A stretch of DNA of 52,690 nt. Origin: JAWXCM01 sp034408745 (GTDB taxonomy: Bacteria > Acidobacteriota > Terriglobia > Bryobacterales > Bryobacteraceae). Under the pieces are notes generated by a model. That model was not told the origin of the DNA. It searched no databases and saw nothing but the letters and a program-made list of their open reading frames with translations. This document shows positions 7,120-14,682 of the stretch, in pieces; position 1 is the first letter of the stretch, and each line of letters begins with the position of its first letter. The position numbers and the translations under genes were made by a program. The DNA lies in assembly GCA_034408745.1 (NCBI GenBank), contig JAWXCM010000410.1:1-52690 (forward strand), in the 5' to 3' direction.

Positions 7120-7285
7120 CCTGCCGCTCCAGTTCATCGATTCGCAGGTCGCGGTCGTGAATCTCCGCTGTCTGTACTGCCGACGCCTTCTCCTGCATGG
7201 CCAGAGCCTTCTGCAGTTCCTCGATCTCCTCGTCACGCTTGTCGAGTAGTACCTGCATTTCGGCTACTCGTTTTTCTAATGCTTC
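7064..7285 (-). CDS. C-terminal coiled coil of a truncated element gene
   Basis: After the host junction the minus frame continues ALEKRVAEMQVLLDKRDEEI, then EELQKALAMQEKASAV and DLRIDELERQVKELRS, a clear heptad coiled coil of about 60 residues ending at the TAG (7064-7066). It cannot belong to a dehydrogenase and has no start of its own, so the upstream part of this gene was lost at the right edge of the insertion. It is now fused in frame to the first 178 codons of the host dehydrogenase, giving a chimeric 251-residue product. Confidence 0.65.
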   Translation of the reverse strand, partial: EALEKRVAEMQVLLDKRDEEIEELQKALAMQEKASAVQTAEIHDRDLRIDELERQVKELRSAHVAVASAARQS

Positions 7286-7819
7286 CGAGCGGATCATGCG
7301 GACATTGCCCAGCTGCCCCGACGCAACCACCTCGCGGCCCTGCTGATACAGGTCGTAACTCCGCCGCTGCATGCCGACCTCCACAATCTGCTTCGTCTTC
7401 TTTTCCGCCGCAACCAGCGCGACACCTTCCTCCGGCGTGCGGCACAGCGGCTTCTCCACATAGACGTCCTTGCCCGCCGCCAGCGCGTCCAGCACCATCT
7501 GCGCATGCCAGTGCTCCGGCGTTGCGATCAGCACCGCCTGGATATCCTTGTCCGCCAGCAACTGCTTGTAGTTCCGCCAGGGCTTGGCAACGCTCCCGCC
7601 CTTTTTAGCGTTCGAGAGGCCACGCTCCAGGTTGGGCTCGTACACATCGCAGATCGCCCCAACTTTGAGTGCGGGGTCTTTCTGAAATGTCGACATCACC
7701 AGGTTGCCCCGGCCGCCCGAGCCAATCAGGCCCAGCACCACCTGATCCGAAGGAGGAGAGGCCGCTGTAACCAGGGCGCCGCCACCGGCAAGGATAAAGG
7801 TCCGTCTGCTCGTCTGCAT
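7286..7819 (-). pseudogene. N-terminal fragment of the split Gfo/Idh/MocA oxidoreductase
   Basis: The Tat-type leader MQTSRRTFILAGGGALVTAA is followed by the Rossmann NAD(P) fold (VVLGLIGSGGRGNLVM) and the dehydrogenase signature ATPEHWHAQMVLDALAAGKD, then VYVEKPLCRTPEEG with the EKP motif. The text ends at GQLGNVRMIRSE, exactly where this family enters its C-terminal beta-sheet domain. From there the frame passes into element coiled-coil codons. The missing C-terminal half is at 1814-2395. The ancestral gene would have been exported and would act on a sugar-like substrate. Confidence 0.85.
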
Positions 7820-7946
7820 GTTTGTCCTGCAATGATCCTATTCGAAAATATTTCCGCGGTCATGTCGAGAATCCGCCCCGGGCTCCGACCTGTCTGTGCA
7901 AACGCACTCAGGTGCGACAATTCGCAGCAACAGGAGCCGAAGCAAT

Positions 7947-8350
7947 ATGAAGTTCATTCTGATGATGCAGATGAAGACCGACGCAGAGAGATGTCGAAGG
8001 GAATCATGACGTGGCCCGGAGAGGACATTCGGGCGCACATCCAGTTCATGATGAACCTGAACAAGGAACTGAAGGAAGCCGGCCAGTTCGTCTCAGCCGA
8101 GGGTCTCGCATGGCCCGATCAGGCCAAAATCGTGCGCGCCGGAGCAGACGGAGCCCCGGTCACCGACGGCGTCTTTCCCGAATCCAAAGAGTTCCTCATC
8201 GGCTACTGGATCGTCGACGTGGAAAACGAGCAGGAGGCGTTCCGGATTGCCGCCCGCGCCTCGGCCGCTCCCGGAGCCGGGGGAGTGCCGCTCAACATGC
8301 CCATCGAAGTGCGACAGGTCATGAGCGCGCCACCCGAGGAGTACCGCTGA
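7947..8350 (+). CDS. YCII/DGPF-domain protein, frameshifted near its N terminus
   Basis: The expected N terminus MKFILMMQMKTDAER starts at 7947, but that frame meets TGA at 8007-8009. The rest of the domain (GIMTWPGEDIRAHIQFMMNL, then NKELKEAGQFVSAEGLAWPD, and the C-terminal EFLIGYWIVDVENEQEAF) is in another frame, open from an ATG at 7991. One missing base between 7962 and 7991 would join them into a normal protein of about 134 residues. Otherwise the product from 7991 lacks the first beta strand. DGPF proteins are regularly encoded beside ECF42 sigma factors; the next gene is one, and its start overlaps this stop. Confidence 0.7.
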
Positions 8351-9586
8351 CCACCAACATCGGGCACCTGTTGCGGGAATACGCGCCCCAGGTGCTCGCT
8401 TCACTGGTCCGCCGGTACCGGGACTTCGCGGCCGCCGAAGATGCCGTCCAGGAAGCCATGCTCGCGGCCATCTCGCAGGTGGCCCGTCCAGGGTTTGCCC
8501 GACGACCCGCGAACCTGGCTGACCCATACAGCTTCCCGCCGCCTGTTCGATCAGATCCGCTCCGATGTGGCCAGGCGGCGCCGCGAAACGGAAGCCGCGC
8601 TGCAGTCCGGATATGTGCTTCCAGCAGGTGACAGCGAGCCGGTTCCGTTCGAAGACGACACCCTGACCCTGATGTACATGTGCTGCCACCCATCGCTGAC
8701 CACTTCGTCGGCCATCGCCCTGACCCTGCGAGCCGCTGGTGGTCTGACAACGGCAGAGATCGCCCGCGCGTTCCTGGTCCCCGAGTCGACCATGGCCCAG
8801 CGCATAAGCCGCGCCAGGCAGACCATCCAGTCGTCTGGCGTTCCGTTCCAGCGAGGCGCGCAGGAAGATGAGCCGAAGGTGCTGGCGTCTCTCCTGCACG
8901 TTTTCTACCTGATCTTCAATGAGGGCTATGCCGCCAGTACCGGCGCGCAGCTGCAGCGCACGGACCTCGCCGCCGAAGCCATCCGGCTGGCCCGAATCGT
9001 CCACAAACAACTCCCCGGTCAGCCTGAAGTAGCCGGCCTCCTGGCACTGATGCTTTTGACCGATGCCCGCCGCCACGCGAGGACCGGGAAGGGCGGGGAA
9101 GTGATCCCGCTGGAACAGCAGGACCGAAGCACATGGGATCGCGAGGAGATAGATGAAGGCTCAGCTCTCATCAGCAATGCATTCCGACAGGGAGCTGTCG
9201 GCCCATACCAGTTACAGGCCGCCATCGCCGCACTCCACGACGAAGCCCCGAGCACTGCTGCGACCGACTGGCCGCAAATCGCGATGCTCTACCAACTCCT
9301 GATCCAGATCACCGGCAACCCCATGGCAAGGCTGAATCACGCAGTAGCAGTTGCGATGTCCCAGAGCGCCGCCCGCGGGCTGGAGCTAATCGCCGAACTC
9401 CAGGCCTCAGCCAAACTCCTGCAGAACCACTACCGCCTCTACGCCGTCCGAGCCCATCTCCGCGAAATGTCCGGCGACAACACCGGCGCCCTGCAGGACT
9501 ACCAACTCGCCGCAACCCAAACCGCCAGCCTGCCCGAAAGAAACTACCTCCTCGGCCGAATCGCTAAACTGAGAACAACCTCATGA
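8347..9586 (+). CDS. ECF sigma factor, ECF42 (SigJ-like) type, one-base frameshift
   Basis: Region 2 (GHLLREYAPQVLASLVRRYR, then DFAAAEDAVQEAMLAAISQ) is read from 8347. At about 8479 an extra G in CAGGTGG moves the frame; after it the protein continues WPVQGLPDDPRTWLTHTASR. Region 4 (LTTAEIARAFLVPESTMAQR) then follows, with the long helical C-terminal extension (LYAVRAHLREMSGDNTGALQ) typical of ECF42. No ATG or GTG fits the start. A CTG at 8347 overlaps the upstream TGA and has a GAGGAG Shine-Dalgarno 6 bases before it, so a rare CTG start is likely. ECF42 sigma factors depend on their C-terminal extension rather than an anti-sigma factor. With the frameshift uncorrected, the gene would be dead. 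Confidence 0.75.
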
Positions 9587-10333
9587 CCCGACTGCTTTTC
9601 GCAATGCTGCTGGCGGCTGCCGGATGCGCCGGCGAGGATCGGGTGGCGTCCCCATCGGGCAGGCAGTTCGCTCACTACACCCTGTGCTCCGTCGACAACC
9701 CGTGCATCCAGCATCTTCGATGTGCATTGGGCCGGGGAAGCGGTGATCGGTGCCTACTGCCACGGCAACCCGTCGATGGGCAACTATTTCGAAGTGGATA
9801 TTGCCACAGGAAAGGTACTCCGCAGCTACATTGGGTTTGGCTTCGTTCGGTCGCCAGACTACGCGAAGGTCGCTCACGTCGGCTGGATCATACACTTCGC
9901 GCCGCCATGGGTGCAGAGCCAGTATCTGATGGCGGGGGACACCATCCTTTACCCGCTTCCGCCAGGAATGAAGCCCGTGGTACAGAAGCCGCTCGAGATG
10001 GCTCCCGAGGTGGTGAAGCAGCAGGGGCTGGTCTACGCCGGAGTGCACACCTTTCCCGTCAGGTTCGTGTGGTCGCCCGACTCCCGATACGTCGGTCTCC
10101 TTGACTGCCTGGTGGACTACAGGCTTCGCGACGATTCACCCGAAGCCTTCGAGGAGCGCGGGGTGGAGGAAAATCACCGCTGTTTCGTCGTGGCCGTGGC
10201 TCTCGACGGCACGTTCCGCCGCACGCCCGTCACGCCGGCGGCAGATCAAGCCGTCACGTTGCACTGGACCAATAACCGAACCCTCGTGGCAACGCACGCC
10301 GGAGGGTCGGTCACGCTGCGGACTAGTCGCTGA
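9583..10333 (+). CDS. Putative lipoprotein, one-base frameshift
   Basis: MTRLLFAMLLAAAGC is a lipoprotein signal with lipobox LAAAGC. The first frame covers ASPSGRQFAHYTLCSVDNPC. Near 9705-9720 the coding frame moves by one extra base and continues FDVHWAGEAVIGAYCHG through FVWSPDSRYVGLLDCLVDYR to the end at 10333. The WSPDSR motif is that of TolB-like propeller strands. The start overlaps the sigma factor stop (ATGA), so it is the third gene of that unit. The 3' end overlaps the convergent Mrp gene by 11 bp. Function is unknown. Confidence 0.55.
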
Positions 10334-11156
10334 TGGTGATGGTGGGACCCTTGCCGGTGCCCGCTTCGAGCTTCGCAGCAATCCCGCGAGCGATCGCGAA
10401 GAAGCCAGCCGCGCGAGAATCGGATTCGCCGAGCAGTGCCACCGGGCGCCCCGAATCGCCGCCAATGCGGATCTGCGGTTCCAGCACCAGTTCGCCGAGG
10501 AACGGCACTTCCATCGCCTCAGCCGTCCGCTTCCCACCGCCCTCGCCGAACACGTCGATACGCTGCGTGGTGCCAGGCACCAGCATGTAGCTCATGTTCT
10601 CCACAATGCCGAGGACTTCGACGCGTACCTGACGGAACATCAGAATGGCCTTGCGAGCGTCCTCCAGCGACACTTCGGAAGGCGTGGTCACCACCACCGC
10701 GCCCGTTACCGGAGCCGTCTGGATCAGCGACAACTGCACGTCGCCCGTACCCGGCGGCAGATCAATCACCAGCACGTCGAGCGTGCCCCAGTCCACGCCG
10801 CGAAGAAACTGCTGGATCACACTGTTCAGCATCGGGCCGCGCCAGATAAGCGGCTTGTCCCCAGGGTTCAGAAACCCCATCGACATCAGCTTGATCCCGT
10901 ACTGCTCCAGCGGCTGAATGCGGTCGCCCAGCGCCGTCGGGACGTCGCGGATGCCCATCATCAGCGGAACGTTCGGACCGTAGACGTCGGCGTCCAGCAG
11001 GCCGACCTTGTACCCCATCTGCGAGAGCGCAATGGCCACGTTCACCGACACGGTGGTCTTGCCGACCCCACCTTTGCCCGAACCTACGGCAACCAGATTG
11101 CGCACGCCATCGATTGGCAGCTTCGGCTGCTCGCCGTTACCCGACTGTGGACCCAT
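10323..11156 (-). CDS. mrp: Mrp/NBP35-family iron-sulfur carrier ATPase
   Basis: In this 277-residue protein the deviant Walker A loop VGSGKGGVGKTTVSVNVAIA is near residue 25, with LLDADVYGPNVPLMMG and VLVIDLPPGTGDVQLSL following. These are hallmarks of Mrp/ApbC proteins, which bind and hand over Fe-S clusters. Two usual elements are absent: the N-terminal DUF59 (MIP18) domain, and the C-terminal CxxC pair, where ENMSYMLVPGTTQRIDVFGE has no cysteine. Cluster binding is thus in doubt, although the ATPase core is intact. A TAGCAT hexamer ends 6 nt before the ATG, suggesting a leaderless transcript. Confidence 0.85.
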   Translation of the reverse strand: MGPQSGNGEQPKLPIDGVRNLVAVGSGKGGVGKTTVSVNVAIALSQMGYKVGLLDADVYGPNVPLMMGIRDVPTALGDRIQPLEQYGIKLMSMGFLNPGDKPLIWRGPMLNSVIQQFLRGVDWGTLDVLVIDLPPGTGDVQLSLIQTAPVTGAVVVTTPSEVSLEDARKAILMFRQVRVEVLGIVENMSYMLVPGTTQRIDVFGEGGGKRTAEAMEVPFLGELVLEPQIRIGGDSGRPVALLGESDSRAAGFFAIARGIAAKLEAGTGKGPTITISD

Positions 11157-11172
11157 ACTCTGATGCTATCAG

Positions 11173-11691
11173 TCAGCCCCGGCCAGTCGTCGTGTCCACC
11201 AGCGGCCTTCCCTTCGCGTCCTTGTTCTTCGCCGAAATCAGGAACTCGGCCACCCACTTCGCGTTGTCCACCAGCACGGCCTTCTTCAGAAACCGCCTCT
11301 GATCGCCCAGCAACATCGGCCCACCGGTGAACTTCAGGAAGTCCACAATCTCGGCGACCCCCGCCTCCAGCGTCGAGGCATTCGACCATGTCAGCCGCAT
11401 CATCGTCACGCCGGTCTCGAGCGTCTTGTTCGACCCGCCGAACTTGCCCTTGCCGTTGACTTCCAGCTCCAGCGTTCCGTTGCCCAGCTTCGGATCGCGC
11501 GGCTTCAGCATCTCGATCCGCCCCTCGCCGGCATCGGTCACCACGCGAGCCGTAATCAACTCATACGGGCCCGCCTGTCCGAACGCAGCGGCTTTCGACC
11601 AGTCCGTCCGTTGATCGACATAGAACCGGGTCTCCGCGCAACACGTCGCCAGCGCGAGCAAACACAGGAGCATAATCCGCATGGTCAACAT
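11173..11691 (-). CDS. Exported hypothetical protein downstream of tsaD
   Basis: The signal peptide is MRIMLLCLLALATCCA (start at 11682; the ATG at 11691 is also possible). The mature domain of about 150 residues has alternating strands (ITARVVTDAGEGRIEMLKPR, then GTLELEVNGKGKFGG, TGVTMMRLTWSNASTLE) and a C-terminal KDAKGRPLVDTTTGRG. The ATG at 11691 lies 4 bp after the tsaD stop, so the two are co-transcribed. No family is recognised. Confidence 0.6.
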   Translation of the reverse strand: MLTMRIMLLCLLALATCCAETRFYVDQRTDWSKAAAFGQAGPYELITARVVTDAGEGRIEMLKPRDPKLGNGTLELEVNGKGKFGGSNKTLETGVTMMRLTWSNASTLEAGVAEIVDFLKFTGGPMLLGDQRRFLKKAVLVDNAKWVAEFLISAKNKDAKGRPLVDTTTGRG

Positions 11692-11695
11692 TAAA

Positions 11696-12775
11696 TCACG
11701 CGAGCGGCAGGCTCGCTTTGGCAGCCAGCGTCATGTCCGCAAACTCGCCGCGCGCCAGCTTCGGAAACGCCGCAGCCGCGATCATCGCCGCATTGTCGGT
11801 CGACAGCCCCGGCGTCGGGAACAGCACGCGGACCCCGGCTCGGCGCGGCACCGCTTCGGCCCGCAACCCCCGGTTGCACGCTACGCCACCGGACACAATC
11901 ACAGTCCGCGCCCCGATCTCCTCCACGCAGCTCACAATCCGCCGCATCAGCTCCTCCACCACGGCGTACTGAAACGAAGCAAGCAGGTCGAGCGTGGTCT
12001 TCGGCGTGACTGTGAGCCACTGCTCCACCGTCGGCCGAGGCGTCTCCCGTACCAGTTGCTTCCGGAGCGCGACCTCATCGGCCATATCGCGAGCCTCAAA
12101 CCACCGCAGCACCGCCGTCTTCATGCCGCTGAAGCTGAGGTCGGTGGTGTTGCCCTTCATCTTCGCCACGGTGAACCGCACGGCCTTCGGGTTGCCATGC
12201 GGGGCCAGCGCATCGATCACGGGTCCGCCCGGATAGCCGAACCCCAGCAGCTTGGCCACCTTGTCGAACGCCTCGCCCGCCGCGTCGTCCCGCGTCTTGC
12301 CCAGCAGCCGGTACTCCGATTCCCGCTTCACCTCGAACAGATGGGTATGCCCGCCGCTCACCACCAGCGCGAGCGCCGGATACTCCACCGGCTCGCCCGC
12401 ATCCAGAGCCTCCATCACTACCGCATGGATGTGCCCCTCAATGTGGTTCACTCCGATCAGTGGACGCCCCGACGCAAAGCTCAACCCCTTGGCATACGTG
12501 ATCCCAACCAGCAGCGATCCCACCAGCCCCGGCCCCTGCGTCACCGCGATCGCATCCACCTCACCGAGCGTCATTCCGGCCCTGCTCAGCGCCTCGCGAA
12601 CCACCGGAACGATCGCCCGCAGATGCTCGCGCGACGCCAGCTCCGGCACCACCCCGCCATACTTCCCATGCGTGTCGAGCTGCGAAGCAACTACCGACGA
12701 AAGCACATGCTGCCCGTCTTCCACCACGGCAGCGGCCGTTTCATCGCACGAACTCTCAATGGCAAGGATGCGCAT
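11696..12775 (-). CDS. tsaD: tRNA N6-adenosine threonylcarbamoyltransferase TsaD
   Basis: MRILAIESSCDETAAAVVED is the standard opening of TsaD (Kae1/Gcp). Metal-ligand motif VNHIEGHIHA, the phosphate-binding VSGGHTHLFEV and GGVACNRGLR are all present, and 359 residues is normal. The enzyme transfers a threonylcarbamoyl group to A37 of ANN-decoding tRNAs, with TsaB, TsaE and TsaC. The gene is divergent from queA with only 22 bp between start codons. Its own -10 candidate TAGAAT (minus strand) overlaps the one for queA. Confidence 0.95.
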   Translation of the reverse strand: MRILAIESSCDETAAAVVEDGQHVLSSVVASQLDTHGKYGGVVPELASREHLRAIVPVVREALSRAGMTLGEVDAIAVTQGPGLVGSLLVGITYAKGLSFASGRPLIGVNHIEGHIHAVVMEALDAGEPVEYPALALVVSGGHTHLFEVKRESEYRLLGKTRDDAAGEAFDKVAKLLGFGYPGGPVIDALAPHGNPKAVRFTVAKMKGNTTDLSFSGMKTAVLRWFEARDMADEVALRKQLVRETPRPTVEQWLTVTPKTTLDLLASFQYAVVEELMRRIVSCVEEIGARTVIVSGGVACNRGLRAEAVPRRAGVRVLFPTPGLSTDNAAMIAAAAFPKLARGEFADMTLAAKASLPLA

Positions 12776-12797
12776 TCCCGTTGCTATTCTAGCGTTC
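12776..12797. promoter_or_regulatory. Shared bidirectional -10 region between tsaD and queA
   Basis: The whole gap is 22 bp. The near-symmetric TATTCTAG holds TATTCT on the plus strand (12785-12790; 7 nt before the queA GTG) and TAGAAT on the minus strand (12786-12791; 10 nt before the tsaD ATG). Both -35 regions must lie in the opposite coding sequences. Transcripts from these elements would start at or a few bases before the start codons. No -35 was fixed. Confidence 0.5.
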
Positions 12798-13811
12798 GTG
12801 CTCGTTTCCGACTTCGACTACCATTTGCCGGAAGAGCTGATCGCACAGGAACCGCTGGCGGACCGAGCCGCTTCCCGCATGCTCGTGGTGCATCGCGGCG
12901 AGCGCCGCTTCGAGGACCGCATGTTCCGGGAACTTCCGCTGTTCATCCGGCCCGGCGACTGCCTGATCCTCAACAACTCGCGCGTCTTCCCGTCTCGACT
13001 AGTGGGAGTCCGATGCAGCGGGACCGCCCGCGTCGAGGTGTTCCTCGTGCGTCCCGTTTCGCCCGACCGCCGAACCTGGCAGGCGCTGGTTCGCCCCGGC
13101 CGCAAGATGCCCATCGGCGAGCGCATCCGTTTCTCCGATACCCTGTCCTGCGAGGTGCTCGACCGCGCCGAGCACGGCGAGCGCACCGTCCGCTTCGACG
13201 GTGAAGGCGACATCTACGCCGAGCTCGACCAGGTTGGCCACATGCCGCTGCCGCCGTACATCCGCCGCGCCGACCGCACCGAGGACCGCGGCCGCTACAA
13301 CACCGTCTACTCGGCGATCACCGGATCCGTCGCCGCGCCCACCGCCGGGCTGCACTTCACGCCCGAGATCCTCGATGCCGTGCGCCAGGCAGGCGCCACC
13401 ACCGCACACGTCACGCTGCACGTGGGCCTCGGCACCTTCGCACCACTGCACGTTGACAACGTGGCCGACGTGAAGCTGCACTCCGAGCAATACGCTGTCG
13501 AACCGGCCGAGCTGGAAACGATCCGTGGTGCAAAGCGACGGATTGCCGTGGGAACCACAGCGGCCCGCACCATCGAGACGGTCTACACGCGCAACCAGCT
13601 CTCCGGCGACACTGATATCTTTGTATCTCCGGGCTACGCGTTTCAGGCCCTCGACGCGATGCTCACAAATTTCCATCTGCCGCAGTCCAGCCTGATGATG
13701 CTGGTAAGCGCGCTGGCCGGGCGAGAACTCATTCTCGACGCGTACAACCACGCGGTGCGTCAGCGTTACCGCTTCTTTTCTTATGGCGACTGTATGTTGA
13801 TTCTCCAATGA
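12798..13811 (+). CDS. queA: S-adenosylmethionine:tRNA ribosyltransferase-isomerase QueA
   Basis: From the GTG at 12798 the protein reads VLVSDFDYHLPEELIAQEPL, then DCLILNNSRVFPSRLVG, AAPTAGLHFTPEILDAV and HVTLHVGLGTFAPL, all strong QueA motifs. The length is 337 residues, as usual. It adds the cyclopentene-diol ring of queuosine to preQ1 in tRNA wobble position 34. The last 4 bases overlap the corA start (ATGA), giving translational coupling. Confidence 0.95.
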   Translation: MLVSDFDYHLPEELIAQEPLADRAASRMLVVHRGERRFEDRMFRELPLFIRPGDCLILNNSRVFPSRLVGVRCSGTARVEVFLVRPVSPDRRTWQALVRPGRKMPIGERIRFSDTLSCEVLDRAEHGERTVRFDGEGDIYAELDQVGHMPLPPYIRRADRTEDRGRYNTVYSAITGSVAAPTAGLHFTPEILDAVRQAGATTAHVTLHVGLGTFAPLHVDNVADVKLHSEQYAVEPAELETIRGAKRRIAVGTTAARTIETVYTRNQLSGDTDIFVSPGYAFQALDAMLTNFHLPQSSLMMLVSALAGRELILDAYNHAVRQRYRFFSYGDCMLILQ

Positions 13812-14671
13812 TCTGGCACGATATCAGCGATCCTCAGGACAACTTGCTCGACGAACTCGCCGAGAAGTACAAGCTGCATCCACTGCACATCGAAGACTGC
13901 CGCCACCGGAATCAGGCCGCCAAAGTCGAGTTCAACGACGGCTATCTGTTTATCGTGCTAAAGCCCGTGGTCCTCGATCTGGACGCCGAGTTCAATGCTT
14001 CCGACCTGGACGTGTTCATCGGTCCCGACTACGTGATCACTGTGCAGGAGGAGGCGTGCGCTCCCCTCTCCTCACTGCTGCGGCGCGTCCGGTCGGCAGA
14101 CTACAAACGTCCCGCGGAACTGTTCTACCGCATTATCGACGGCGTGGTGGACCTGTACTCTCCGGTAATCGACCAAATGGCCGAACGCATCGACGTGCTG
14201 GAGGAACAGGCGCTGGAAAGCCCTCAGACCGAGACCATTGAAAAGCTCTTCCTGGTCCGGCGAACGCTCATGGAGCTGCGCCGCGTCCTTGCCAACTCGC
14301 GCGACCTCACGGGTCATCTGCTGCGCACGGAACATCCGCATCTGCCGCAGGATCTGCAGCCGTTTTTCCGCGACGTGTACGACCACATAGCCCGCGCTCT
14401 CGACCTCATCGAAGTGCAGCGCGACCTGGTGGCAGGCGCGACGGAACTCTATCTGTCGTCGGTGGCAAATCAGACGAACCAGGTGATGAAGGTTCTTACG
14501 GTCTTCGGAACCGTGGCCACGCCAGCCATTATTATCACCGGCATGTATGGAATGAACGTGGAGAATCTGCCGTTTGCGCACCATCCCCATTCGTGGGGAA
14601 TCGTCATGTCGCTGATCGCCGCCGTGTCGGCTCTGATGCTGCTTGTGTTCAAGCGAATGCGTTGGCTGTAG
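13808..14671 (+). CDS. corA: CorA-type divalent cation transporter
   Basis: The 287-residue protein has an N-terminal acidic cytosolic domain (LHIEDCRHRNQAAKVEFNDG, then VFIGPDYVITVQE), a long stalk helix (TETIEKLFLVRRTLMELRRV), and two C-terminal membrane helices bracketing the signature GMYGMNVENLPFAHHP (CorA GMN filter). A short basic tail (KRMRWL) ends it. The protein would form a pentameric Mg2+/Co2+ channel. The start overlaps queA by 4 bases, so the two form an operon. Confidence 0.93.
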   Translation: MIWHDISDPQDNLLDELAEKYKLHPLHIEDCRHRNQAAKVEFNDGYLFIVLKPVVLDLDAEFNASDLDVFIGPDYVITVQEEACAPLSSLLRRVRSADYKRPAELFYRIIDGVVDLYSPVIDQMAERIDVLEEQALESPQTETIEKLFLVRRTLMELRRVLANSRDLTGHLLRTEHPHLPQDLQPFFRDVYDHIARALDLIEVQRDLVAGATELYLSSVANQTNQVMKVLTVFGTVATPAIIITGMYGMNVENLPFAHHPHSWGIVMSLIAAVSALMLLVFKRMRWL

Positions 14672-14674
14672 ACT
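14669..14674 (+). promoter_or_regulatory. Putative -10 element for a leaderless gene
   Basis: TAGACT overlaps the end of corA and ends 8 nt before the ATG at 14683. The gene has no Shine-Dalgarno. This spacing recurs at other starts in the window. Confidence 0.35.
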
Positions 14675-14682
14675 GACGAGTA

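Larger units (their letters stand above)
2390..7285. mobile_element. About 4.9 kb foreign segment inserted in an oxidoreductase gene
   Basis: The two halves of one Gfo/Idh/MocA gene (7819 to about 7286, and about 2395 to 1814, both minus strand) flank this DNA. The inserted part carries phage/plasmid-like genes: a truncated minus gene at the left edge, two small minus genes, a small HTH protein, a divergent set of plus-strand genes, and a truncated coiled-coil gene at the right edge. No integrase, transposase, clear terminal repeat or target duplication was found by eye. Both edge genes are cut, and host codons seem lost. This suggests illegitimate recombination or an internal fragment of a larger element rather than a complete transposon. 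An assembly chimera is possible but would have to restore host order and orientation exactly. Confidence 0.75.

Noticed and set aside
2385..7290. Target-site duplication or terminal repeats for the first insert
   Set aside because: Only weak similarity (CTTTCCG near 2391 and CTTCCG near 7282) was found by eye, too short and imperfect to call.
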